Part shown: positions 12,520 to 22,479 of the stretch, in pieces
How positions within the stretch are numbered: position 1 is the first letter of the stretch
How the letters are laid out: each line of letters begins with the position of its first letter
Source: Atrina japonica
Lineage: Eukaryota > Mollusca > Bivalvia > Pterioida > Pinnidae
Reading direction: 5' to 3'
Assembly (NCBI GenBank): GCA_030159075.1
Contig: BROG01000025.1
Coordinates: forward strand, 2,138,501-2,202,500
Length of the DNA: 64,000 nucleotides
The notes under the pieces: generated by a model
What the model was told of the DNA's origin: nothing
The model's input: only the letters and a program-made list of their open reading frames with translations
Database searches by the model: none
Made by a program: the position numbers and the translations under genes

Positions 12520-12735
12520 TATAATAAAGTTTAGCGGCGATTTGATTGGCTAGCGTGCAGCAAAGTGAATTATTTTTATTCACTACGTACGCCGACTTTA
12601 TTCATCTGCAGGTTGGCAATGACGTCACTTCATCCATCCAAGTTGGCGATGAAGTCGCTTGGTGTTTGTGACGTCACTTGAACTTGAATAGGGACAATCG
12701 AATAAAACATATTGTGTAGATGATTTTAAAATTTA
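12520..12735 (+). repeat. Dispersed repeat rich in CRE-like sites, copy 1
   Basis: Shares with 51590-51800 the blocks gcggcgatttga, ttattcactacgtacgc, cacttggtgtttgtgac and cttgaacttgaat-gggacaat. This copy has gtgacgtcacttg, a perfect TGACGTCA palindrome, plus a second tgacgtcactt upstream. Confidence 0.75.
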
Positions 12736-12767
12736 GCCTATCATGTAGACACTTACATGATATAATA

Positions 12768-13562
12768 GAGGGCGAAGCCCTCGTATATGTAGAGAAGCTC
12801 ACATTTTTTATTCCTACTACATCCGGGGACCCGTACTACTAATGGTACAAATTTTGCTCACATCGGGAATTTGCGCGTAACATAAACAAAATGTCGGAAA
12901 TGCAAAGTCATTACTTAAAAGCACATTGCAAACTAAGTAATAAACTACCACATTAAGAAACGTTTTGTAGACCGAGACTAGGTCATAACGACTAAATGTA
13001 CATCGGAAATGCAAAGCGTCATTATTCTGGTATTGTGAAAGCACGCATGATGGATACGCTGGGATAGAAGTAATAAAAGCATAAAACCACATTTAAGAAA
13101 AAATTTTGTAAAACCTATGGAGAGGGCTAGGCATTCATCAACGACTAATGTTGTACTTTGGGGATTTTGTCGAACCAGATCACGACAGAATCACCAAAGG
13201 GATTAATATTCTGGTATTGTAAATGCACGTCATTATGATTGTTTTAAATAAAATACGCTGGGATCCTTGGTGAGAAAAATAAATAGCATAATAAAAACAT
13301 GTTTTTGTGCTATATATTTTTCTCTATTCGTATGACGTTTCGTAAACTTCGCGATCGGGTTCGATGTACAACCCAAGTCATTCTATTTAAACGTTTTTAG
13401 TGTGGCAGTTTAGAAACAGTGCAGCGCTTTTAAGCAATGACTTTGCATTTCCGACATTTTGTTTATGTCACGCGCAAATTCCCGATGTGAGCAAAATTTT
13501 TACCATTAGTAGTACGGGTCCCCACTAGGAATACAATGTGAGCTTCTATATGAGGGCTTTTG
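12768..13562. mobile_element. Foldback/MITE-like DNA element with ~150 bp inverted ends
   Basis: The left arm (about 12768-12920) and right arm (13425-13562) are reverse complements: aagctcacat, a run with cggggacccgtactactaatgg, attttgctcacatcgggaatt, ataaacaaaatgtcgg, atgcaaagtcatt. The outer end of the left arm carries its own small palindrome, gagggcgaagccctc. The ~500-base interior has two diverged direct repeats (attctggtattgt-aa-gcac ... atacgctgggat). No transposase frame. Confidence 0.7.
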
Positions 13563-14132
13563 TAAAACCACATAGAATAGTTTTCAGCATAGAAACAGTT
13601 TCAATATTTTTTGTAAAAAAAAATAATATAGATCTATCTTTGGGACGTATTCTCGAGTTGAGTAAATCAGCCAACGAACTAGATTTAGACTCGGTGTTTA
13701 CCATAGTTCAGTAACATGAAGTAAAACAAATGGAAAATCACCAATAGAAAAAATAGTCCCACACAAACGTTATCGGGTACCACGTGATACATGAATTAAT
13801 TCCATTGTAAAAGAAAATGCATCCTGTGAATAGCATAATGAAATATATCGATACTTAAAAAGTGTATCGATTATCGTATCGAATCAATTTTATATCGATA
13901 TTGAGTTTATGAATGACACCCCTAACTGGCCTGAGCCTAGGTGAAATGCCTCAAATTTTGACTTGTGCTATGGATTTATGCTTATGGAATTTGATATTTT
14001 ACATGCCACACTTGTCTTGACACAAAACCTTGGTCTCATAAAATTGACACATAACTTTCACTTGAATTGATATGTTATGCGCTTGACAGAGGGACAGTCA
14101 CTACTATTTTTTGAATTTTGCAATGACCCATT

Positions 14133-14220
14133 GCCGAGACTCGAACCCGGAACCTTCCACTACTGACACTAGCCAGTTTAATGATCTACATTTACTACTA
14201 AACCATCACAGGTGGTCTAT
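14133..14220 (-). repeat. tRNA-derived SINE head, partial
   Basis: Minus strand has an A-box-like tgatggtttagtagtaaa and a B-box-like ggttccgggttcgagtctcg. No acceptor stem pairing is evident, so this is a SINE head rather than a tRNA gene. Confidence 0.5.
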
Positions 14221-14277
14221 TATAAATGGCAAAATTATCAATTATTTGAAAATAAATTTTGAATAAAGTCATTTTTA

Positions 14278-14400
14278 TCAATTTATGCCACACTCAGCAA
14301 TTTTTCAGTCATATGGTGGTGGAGGCCATTTTGAAGGAAAACAAATTATAATGTAAACAGGAAGAGACCACCCGCTTGATACAAGTAAACTGGCAAACGT
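14278..14400 (-). repeat. SINE-B fragment
   Basis: Shares gccacactcagcaatttttcagtcatatggtggtgg and agagaccacc with the fuller SINE-B copies at 56545-56775 and 49602-50160. Confidence 0.6.
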
Positions 14401-14676
14401 CTAAAACACAGTTTAAAATATATGAAAATAAATAAATAGATTATCTAGATCTAAAAGAAATCAGAAAAATTATCTATATCTGCATGTACATACTAGATCT
14501 ATTAGAAATTTAGAATGAATGAAATGTCATTCTTATTTGATTTGACCTATATTTTCCATATAAATATGTAGATTTGATTTTTTTTAATTATGTAGACTAA
14601 CTTTTGTGTAAATTGTGATCATCTGGATATTAGCATAGGCCTATATAGGCCTATGTACATGTATAGGGATTACACA

Positions 14677-15290
14677 CACGGGACCTCGGTTTAAGTCTTA
14701 TCCATAACACCCGTGAATAACGCCTGTCGTGGCACGGGACCTCGGTTTAAGTCTTATCCATACGACCCGTGAATCACTCCTGTCGTGAAACGAGACCTCG
14801 GTTTAAGTCTTATCCATACGACCCGTGAATCACACCTGTCGTGACACGTGACCTCGGTTTAAGTCTTATCCATAAGACCTGTGAATCACACCTGTCGTGA
14901 CACGTGACCTCGGTTTAAGTCTTATCCATAAGACCTGTGAATCACGCCTGTCGTGTCTTATCCATAAGACCTGTGAATCACGCCTGTCGTGACACGGGAC
15001 CTCGGTTTAAGTCTTATCCATAAGACCTGTGAATCACGCCTGTCGTGTCTTATCCATAAGACCTGTGATTCACGCCTGTCGTGTCTTATCCATAAGACCT
15101 GTGAAACACGCCTGTCGTGACACGGGACCTCGGTTTAAGTCTTATCCATAAGACCTGTGAATCACGCCTGTCGTGTCTTATCCATAAGACCTGTGAATCA
15201 CGCCTGTCGTGTCTTATCCATAAGGCCTGTGAATCACGCCTGTCGTGACACGGGACCTCGGTTTAAGTCTTATCCATAAGACCTGTTACT
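14677..15290. repeat. Minisatellite of 13 units in 56 bp and 36 bp forms
   Basis: Thirteen copies of gtcttatccataagacctgt followed by gaatcacgcctgtcgtg. Eight units carry an extra ~20-base block (cacgggacctcggtttaa), giving a 56-base period; five lack it, giving 36. Each unit contains a perfect 7-base hairpin (GTCTTAT-cc-ATAAGAC) and a second small stem (CACG...CGTG). The left units are more diverged and the right units nearly identical. Sequence resembles the inner part of the SINE-A at 27658-27942. Confidence 0.9.
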
Positions 15291-15359
15291 TTGACTCCAT
15301 GTGTCGAGTGTTGGATAAAGTCAATAACAGTCAATACCATTTTAAAAAGTCTTAGGAAT

Positions 15360-15420
15360 GAATCGGTACCAGGAATCGAACCTGTTCCCTTCAACTTGTG
15401 GGCCAAAAGCTCCAGTGATC
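15360..15420 (-). repeat. tRNA-derived SINE head remnant
   Basis: Minus strand carries a B-box-like aggttcgattcctggtacc. It lies on the side of the minisatellite where a minus-oriented SINE would have its head. Confidence 0.4.
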
Positions 15421-16300
15421 TTGAAAATAAGATACGCTAATTTATATAAACCAGTGTATTCAACTGAGCATTCCACACAAATAGCAAAATGAATGAGTAA
15501 AGAAAAAGGGAGATAATTTGCAATCAGACTTAATCCTAAAATGTTTTTGTATACTCAGAGTTTGTGTAATTGTGACATATTGTTTTTTTTATTATTATTG
15601 TTTTTTGCTGTTGTATGGACTTTTCTCACTCCAATATAATAGTTGAAACTAAAATCAAAATAAAGTTTTATAGGGTGATGCAATTTTACTTTATTATTAG
15701 GTATAGATGCGATTTGAAAGTAGTGGGTACTGTGGAGACTTCCTGCCGTACTTGGGAAAACATGACAAGTTTCATAGGGTAACGAGTCGTAAAACATTTA
15801 TCTCGACCACTAAAACACAAAGGACATTGTGAGTATTTTGATCGATATGTAATATACAACTTAATTCTTTTGTCACTTGGCATGAATTAATTATTTGTTC
15901 CATGTTGTCTTAGACCACAAATCTTGTATGGAATGAAATGCAACCACAGCCTCTCTCTAAAAATAAGTTAATTTTCATATATTTTTAGTGTCTTATTTTT
16001 AACATATTTATCATCGAAATGTATTCTTATGTTAAACTACAGTCATTATTTTGGCTTTGTTCATTGTTGACATATATCCACACTATCTAATTTGAGAGTT
16101 TTCACCTGTGTACCTACATGATATAGATGAATGCCAATATTTATACTTCTATATTTATGGGGGGACATTACAGATAACAGATTCACACAATAACTTCTTT
16201 GTTAGTTGATGTTTCTTACACTGAACCACTGACTTACTGAATTATGAATGGTTTTTAGATATTTATTCTTTTGTCACAAAAAATCTGATTTCGATTTTAT
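15421..16300. other. Intergenic, no gene seen
   Basis: AT-rich; the short minus frames at 15555-15883 show no motif I recognise. Confidence 0.4.
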
Positions 16301-16506
16301 TTTTCAAGTCCATGCCATTAGCTGTGGATGCAATACGTTACTTGATGATCCTACAAGGTGAAGAGCTACAAGCTTGTGTATTTCCGCACAGATGTTGCTA
16401 CAGCATTGATAGGCCAGTTTTCTTCTTGTGCTCATGCACCACAGCCTAGACCTATACCAGTTATGAGATAAAAGACAGACACAGATTAGACAGAGAATGA
16501 TAAATG

Positions 16507-16641
16507 TGCATGTGGTGTACAAAACAGGGAGAGAAGAAAAGAAAAGAGACGATTTTTGGTTGCAAGCTGTGTGACATCCATTTGTGTGCTGGCGACTGTT
16601 TTGAGGCTAACCACCACCACAGGAACTTGGCAATACAATAA
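16507..16641 (+). pseudogene. piggyBac-type transposase C-terminal cysteine-rich domain
   Basis: One open frame reads CMWCTKQGEKKRKETIFGCK, then LCDIHLCAGDCFEANHH and a TAA at 16639-16641. The C-x2-C ... C-x2-C-x4-C-x3-CF-x3-H spacing is the cross-brace zinc domain that ends piggyBac/PGBD transposases. The catalytic domain is not seen intact; 16310-16500 may hold decayed upstream sequence. A few dozen codons only, so no activity. Confidence 0.65.
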
Positions 16642-17059
16642 TAAATGTCTAGAATTGTTTATCTGGTTGTATATTATATTTTTCTAACAATAATTCTATA
16701 ATTTTGTGATAACTGATGGATTGATTTTACATTAATGATTCACAGAGACCAATATGACCAGAAAATCTGAAAGTCAATTTTAACAACATTCCAAATATAT
16801 ATGGGTTTTATTATTTAAAGTTGACCAGAAAATGCCTAAAATTTATGTTAAAGATGTTTTAGGTGATTAATATCAATTTCCTAATTTGCTCCAGGAGTTA
16901 AGAGGTTATCTGCACATGGCGAGTCAAGTGTAACATTTTGCTGTTCACCATTATTTTCAATCTTACGTAATGGTAATTTACTAGCTGTAGAAATGCAGTC
17001 ATTTCTAAATCATGGTGAAATATATCCATATTCAATATCGGCTGTATAACCCGCATCAA

Positions 17060-17207
17060 GATCACTGTCTTAAGGTTTTGTGTATAAAAATCAGTTTCTT
17101 TAAGTTCTGTGTATAAAGATCAGTTTCTTTAGGTTTTGTGTATAAAGATCAGTTTCTTTAGGTTTTGTGTATAAAGATCAGTTTCTTTAGGTTTTGTGTA
17201 TTGCACA
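17060..17207. repeat. 29 bp tandem repeat, about 4.5 copies
   Basis: Unit aggttttgtgtataaagatc plus agtttcttt; the first copies are slightly diverged and the rest almost identical. Confidence 0.85.
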
Positions 17208-17389
17208 CGACGGGATTCGCAACACTAATTTGCCCTGTTGCCCTTGATGGTCCATATGAAAATTTGCCAGTGGTTTAAAAAAATCAAAGCAGATCGGACA
17301 ACTCTGACTTTTCGGAGTTTATATTCTCATCAGGATGTTTTTGATACAGCATATAACCTATGCCTTTCAAAGTGAATCAACAGCCACTT

Positions 17390-17798
17390 AAAACGGAAGG
17401 TTAAACTTGGGAAAAGCTAGAATTTCTGAATTCAGTTAACGGGGTATTTAGTTCATTTAATGCTGTTTCTTGTTCTTTGTCCCATTTAAAATAGGCATTT
17501 TTTCGCAAGTGTTTTGTCAGTTGTCCAGTTATTTTACTATAGTTCGGAACAAATTTTCTAAACCATCCAAACAAACCTAAAGCTCTACGGAGCTGTTTTA
17601 GATTGCGAGGTGGCGGGTATGTTTGTAAAGTTTTGATACGATCTGGGAGGGGGGGGGGTATTCCCTCCGCCGAAATTTGGCGTCCAGGAAATAAACAGGA
17701 CTTCTTTGCAAATTGACACCTGTATTAATCAAACCGGAAACGTTTAAAGAATCAAATCGCACATTGAAATATAAAATTTTGAGTCCGATAAAATACAT
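17390..17798 (-). pseudogene. Ty3/Gypsy RT-RNase H connection fragment (left copy)
   Basis: Near-identical duplicate of 18316-18711, additionally broken by a longer G run around 17650 that shifts the frame. Confidence 0.75.
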
Positions 17799-18315
17799 GT
17801 AGCGGGATCAGTGTCAGAGTCATTTACGTATGACGTCACGTCATCATCTCTTTCAGTGAATGCATTTTTAAAACAAACATCACTATTTACATTTATACAG
17901 TTATGTACACAAAATCTAGATCTACTACGATTTCTGGTAGCACTTACTGGTGGTCTCCTGGGGGAGCGTGTCCTGTGGCCCCCAGGAGAGACAGGTTTCC
18001 ATTCTGAAATTGGCCACATTTCTTTGCCGAATGTCTGGTCTGTCTGAATATTTGGCACTGTATCGTTGTAGCACTGTTTTGGTTGGTTTGTCCAAAAATA
18101 ATACATTGTAAAGCAACATGTCCGTTTTGGGATCATAACTGGCATGTGTATTGTGGAGAAAAAGTAACTGTTCCACATTTCTTTGCCGAATGTCCGGTCT
18201 GTCTGCATATTTGGCACTGTATCGTTGTAGCACTGTTTTGGTTGGTTTGTCCAAAAATACATTGTAAAGCAACATGTCCGTTTTGGGAATATAACTGGCC
18301 ACTTAAAACGGAAGG

Positions 18316-18711
18316 TTAAACTTGGGAAAAGCTAGAATTTCTGAATTCAGTTAACGGGGTATTTAGTTCATTTAATGCTGTTTCTTGTTCTTTGTCCCAT
18401 TTAAAATAGGCATTTTTTCGCAAGTGTTTTGTCAGTTGTCCAGTTATTTTACTATAGTTCGGAATAAATTTTCTAAACCATCCAAACAAACCTAAAGCTC
18501 TACGGAGCTGTTTTAGATTGCGAGGTGGCGGGTATGTTTGTAAAGTTTTGACACGATCTGGGAGGGAGGGGTATTCCCTCCGCCGAAATTTGGCGTCCAG
18601 GAAATAAACAGGACTTCTTTGCAAATTGACACCTGTATTAATCAAACCGGAAACGTTTAAAGAATCAAATCGCACATTGAAATATAAAATTTTGAGTCCG
18701 ATAAAATACAT
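18316..18711 (-). pseudogene. Ty3/Gypsy RT-RNase H connection fragment (right copy)
   Basis: Minus-strand frame contains DRVKTLQTYPPPRNLKQLRR, ALGLFGWFRKFIPNYSKITG and FKWDKEQETALNEL: the segment after the RT palm that leads into RNase H in Gypsy pol. An upstream shifted frame has CQFAKKSCLFPGRQISAEGI, the preceding pol motif, so a frameshift separates them. The YxDD palm and the protease are missing. A second copy lies at 17390-17798. Confidence 0.8.
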
Positions 18712-18844
18712 GTAGCGGGATCAGTGTCAGAGTCATTTACGTATGACGTCACGTCATCATCTCTTTCAGTGAATGCATTTTCAAAACAAACATCACTATT
18801 TACATTTATACAGTTATGTACACAAAATCTAGATCTACTACGAA

Positions 18845-19620
18845 TTCTGGTAGCACTTACTGGTGGTCTCCTGGGGGAGCGTGCCCTGTGGCCCCCAGGA
18901 GAGACAGGTTTCCATTCTGAAATCGGCCACATTCCTTTGCCTAATGTCCGGTCTGTCTGCATATTTGGCACTGTATCGTTATAGCACTGGTTTGGTTGGT
19001 TTGTCCAAAAATAATACTTTGTAAAACAACATGTCCGTTTTGGGAACATAACTGGCATGTGTATTGCGGAGAAAAAGTAACTGTTCCACATTTCTTTGCC
19101 GAATGTCCGGTCTGTCTGCATATTTGGCACTGTATCGTTGTAGCACTGTTTTGGTTGGTTTGTCCAAAAATAATACATTGTAAAGCAACATGTCCGTTTT
19201 GGGAATATAACTGGCATGTGTATTGCAGAGAATAAGTACCTGTTCCGTTCCAGTTACAATTTCGCTTGAAATGGACTGATCCATTACATTTGTAGCATGG
19301 TAGATTTCGGCGAGGTGCACTTGAATTTGTTGTTGAGGAAATCGATTTAATCCTTTTGTTGATGCCACAGTCATTTCCGAATCCCGTTCATGTCTCATAT
19401 TCTGTACAAGCTCAGTCAGCTTATCTATTTGAGACTTTAGATCTGATAGTTCTGATTGACTTGAAGATAAATTTCGTGCCGCGGCTAAAGAATTGATCTC
19501 GCGGTATTTGTAAGCCTCGCCTAATTTTGCCAGTGTCAACCCGTCTGACGCGTCCTTGGGTTTACTTGCCCGGACATAAAATGTCAACGTGTCGGGTACC
19601 CCATCAATAAATTTTGACAT
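18845..19620 (-). pseudogene. Gypsy-type gag C-terminus with a tandem zinc-knuckle array
   Basis: From 19620 the frame has MSKFIDGVPDTLTF, then a coiled-coil-like stretch (SELSDLKSQIDKLTELVQNM). A frameshift later, the nucleocapsid part begins at 19297 with CYKCNGSVHFKRNC, a canonical C-x2-C-x4-H-x4-C knuckle. It is followed by CQLYSQNGHVALQC (one Cys lost), CQICRQTGHSAKKC (canonical), CQLCSQNGHVVLQS (last Cys lost) and CQICRQTGH interrupted by TAG at 18941-18943. The last two repeat the preceding two at an exact 159-base (53-residue) period. Knuckles bind genomic RNA in retroelement nucleocapsids. The left duplicate carries further decayed knuckles at 18000-18262. Confidence 0.75.
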
Positions 19621-19699
19621 TACTTCATTTTGAGGTTTCGAAAGTTATTCTGCTTTTTCTACACGTTGACGTTAATAGTCCTCAATTTCTTGTCTTGGA

Positions 19700-19881
19700 T
19701 TTAGTTTATTGGTTTTCAATTACCACTGTTGGATATTTTCCCAATTAAGTTTAATACTAAAAAGTTCTTTAATGGTGTCCTAATTTAATCCGGATGTTAC
19801 CAGATAGGAGCTGGACCCTGAAGGAACGGGTGAAATGCGGTTAAAATGTTGGCATCATTTTCTTCGTCATAAAGCTCATGT
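19700..19881 (-). pseudogene. Gag mid-region, decayed
   Basis: The minus strand matches the plus-strand gag relic at 25795-26080: shared blocks include gaagaa-atgatg-caacatttta, gcatttcacc, and ggacaccattaaagaac. Many stops. Confidence 0.6.
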
Positions 19882-20440
19882 AATTAAGTTAAAAGGTGGC
19901 ACGCGAGGAAGGACTTCTTTTCCGTGGTTTTGACAAATCTTCCGAAAATTTTGGCGTTCTTAAATGTAGCAATCTGTTGGTATTGGTCTTCAATAAAGGA
20001 GCTGACATCTGAAATTTGAGTGCGCGATTTGAAATCGGCATCTTTAAATTGTGCAGCGTCTCCCGCGTAATTCTTTTTTTAATACACCGGTAAATGGAGG
20101 AATACAAGTTTTACAGAATCACCGTATTGTCTGGTGTACTGGTAAATTTCTCGCAAGGTAGTCGTAAGTTCCCGCATCTTTGAATTATCTAAAGCAGCAA
20201 GATATATAAATTTCCCTCGTTTAATTGTTAAATCACAATAGCCGACCCACACATATAACGTTATTTTCCCAAATGTTTGTAATTCGCGAGCTAAATTGTT
20301 TTGCAAATAATTTAATCTGTCTGTTAGAAAAGTTTCTGTCACTTCGTGTCGCAAGTTAAATCACTTGCTGTCGCCAAGTAAAACTGGAAAATGCGTATCT
20401 GCTTTGAAATTTTCCTCGCGTACCACCTTTTAACTTAATT
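19882..20440 (-). mobile_element. SGNH-hydrolase-like ORF segment bounded by 29 bp inverted repeats
   Basis: Arms at 19882-19910 and 20412-20440 are reverse complements with one mismatch (aattaagttaaaaggtgg-acgcgaggaa). Between them, the minus frame 20354-20079 (91 codons) reads LNYLQNNLARELQTFGK, TLYVWVGYCDLT (residues 32-43) and DSVKLVFLHLPVY. A shifted frame to 19890 adds a basic tail (TPKFSEDLSKPRKRS). It resembles a family of short retroelement-linked proteins in bivalves with W-x-G-x-CD-L-T and a strand like KLVFLxxPxY, which I associate with SGNH/GDSL-like folds. The fold call is from memory and weak; no catalytic triad can be confirmed. Confidence 0.45.
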
Positions 20441-20559
20441 TCAACTTGTATAAAGATCTCAATAGAGAACTTTCAAAACTCAAATGAATGCTATTGATAA
20501 ACTGATTTATTTGAATTACACTGAACTTTAATACCACGTGGAATGGATCGCCTTTCTCT

Positions 20560-21119
20560 GTAAAATCATACACTTAGTTGTTCGCCATTTTATCTTTCTA
20601 CTGTAATTTTCTGTGGGAGGCCAATGACCTCATAGCTCGATGACAAAAGAAACACGAAAATATTTTAAGTTTCCCCAAATAAAGCTATTTGATAAATTTT
20701 GAAGGGGGTATAGCATTATAAAACCCTATACGCCTCTCTTGCTAAAACCTCACTTTTGCTTGCATTGAAAATTGTGGAAGGCTCACTTTCTGTATAGATG
20801 TCTTGTAATTTTTACAACTTTTATACATTAATTAAACCAACATACAGTTGCAAAGCACGACACACATCTGTAGCATACCTGTGTTCTGGATATGCATAAA
20901 CACTCGCGATCGGGTTATAGCGTGCAGCTGACTGATTACATTTAACCCCTCACAATAAATAACACCAATTGTGGAAGGCTATAATCTAGTTACGCGCCCA
21001 TATGCAAAATGGTTAAATAAACAAACCAATAGGTATTGGTATATAAAATAGTAAAGTGGAGATTCGTCAGTAAGTGAAGAAATAATTTTATTTACAAATT
21101 TTATCGGGTTTATAAAAAC
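20560..21119. other. Decayed repeat sequence, no gene
   Basis: Shares gcgatcgggtt-atagcg, ttacccctcacaat and aataacacca with 21545-21630, so it appears to be part of a duplicated element. No coding frame. Confidence 0.4.
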
Positions 21120-21560
21120 ATGTTTTTGGCTTTTCACATTAATTTTCCAAACGTTTACAACTATACAGTTTGCCGCAATATAGTGTACGACAAAATGTCA
21201 CCAAAATATTTCACTTGTGGAGACATCTACGTGATATCAGTCTCATATAGAGAAAGGTCTAGCAAAGCCAGAGTTTGCTATAGCACAACTTTTGTACTTT
21301 AACAGTCACAAAAAAGGGATCAAAACATATATATGTTGGTCAGTTAACATAGTCAGTTCTGATACAGACGTTGTTGTTATAAGTGTGGCTGTGTTTAATG
21401 AATTGAATGTGGATCAGCTTTGGATGACATTTGTAAAAAGATTTGCGATGGATACGAGTTCTGGATATGCCGTGTCAGCATTTGTTGGAAAAGGTAAAAA
21501 GACAGCATAACCTGGAATGTGTTTGAGAACGCAACATTCTAATGCTTAACGCGATCGGGT
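21120..21560 (+). pseudogene. Short copy of an unnamed transposon-associated protein (DTDVVV ... GKGKKTAW family)
   Basis: The frame 21292-21510 reads VNIVSSDTDVVVISVAVFNE, LNVDQLWMTF, then GYAVSAFVGKGKKTA; a few bases after a stop the next frame gives WNVFENATF. These blocks match a protein family that recurs in cnidarian, molluscan and fish gene predictions (DTDVVVxAVAxF ... DELWVAF ... FHAFTGCDxxSxFxGKGKKTAW). I do not know its element or function. Relative to the family the ~40 residues between the LW and the GKGKK block are mostly missing. Upstream, 21120-21300 is open but frameshifted. A longer, insertion-laden relative follows at 22480-24110. Confidence 0.5.
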
Positions 21561-22479
21561 TGAAATAGCGTTTGCAGATCGTTCCAGACCAATGTAAATT
21601 ACCCATTTTTTACCCCTCACAATGTCAATATAATAACACCAAAAGCTGTTTGTCTCCGAAAGATATGTCTTACAAGCAGACACATGTATCTGCAAAGTTG
21701 CTTATGCTTTCCAATTAAAATGTACCATTGAGTCAGCTATCAGTTGTGGAATCTAGGATATTTCGCCCGCAGCTATATTCTGTATTTTGGGCGTATGCGC
21801 AGGCATATTTAAAACACTATTATCATTGCTGGACCGCATGTCCATTGAAGTAAAATAAAAAACAAACCGAATACCTATGTTGGCAACATAATATAGGGCA
21901 TAAAAAGTGAAGTGAGCAACCCTTAGTAACTTATGTATTTCTTTCGTATAACGTCCCTATTCGCACTGTACCAATACAGGATATTCAAACATCATGGCTA
22001 CATTAATTTCTCGTCGCTGAGTGGAGAGGATAATCAAAACACCTACGATGCTGAATCTATAAATAGTTTTCATCCGTAAGTGCAGAAATGCAACTTACGA
22101 ATATAAAAAAAGAAAGTTGAAATCATATATTTTTAAAAACAAAAAACTTACTCAAATTAAAGCAACTCTTGAAAATTTAGTTTTTACCTGATTTTCTTTC
22201 ATGCCCGCCAATTAAGATAAGTATCGGGTTAGTACATCTTTATTTTTCTTTAAAAACAAACTATTTGTGAAAATTTTATCAAGGCTTTTCCAAGTTGGAA
22301 CAACACGATGCGTAGAACTTTTATTATGGTATAATCGAAACACTAAAACCGTATTGCCGACAGATTTGATATTGCGTTTTATGTAGAAATCGCCATGTTT
22401 TCTTGCTTACTTAAAAACAAAGTTTTACGTCCCAACACAGGCAAGAAGTTTTAGATGTTTTGAAAGGCAATTCCCATAG

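Larger units (their letters stand above)
17383..19213. repeat. Tandem duplication (~915 bp) inside a Gypsy relic
   Basis: 17383-18297 and 18298-19213 are near-identical: both start gccacttaaaacggaagg and run through the RT relic, the proline/serine linker and part of the zinc-knuckle array. They differ by few substitutions and small indels (for example the G run near 17650). The right flank continues into gag; the left flank is unrelated. Confidence 0.85.

Noticed and set aside
14677..15290. CRISPR-like array
   Set aside because: Units are contiguous or differ by one constant 20-base block; there are no unique spacers, and the genome is eukaryotic.
11476..20354. One continuous Gypsy provirus from gag at 20.3 kb to integrase at 11.5 kb
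   Set aside because: Order and strand fit, but no LTRs, no RT palm and no RNase H were found and 5 kb of unrelated repeats lie between; left as separate relics.
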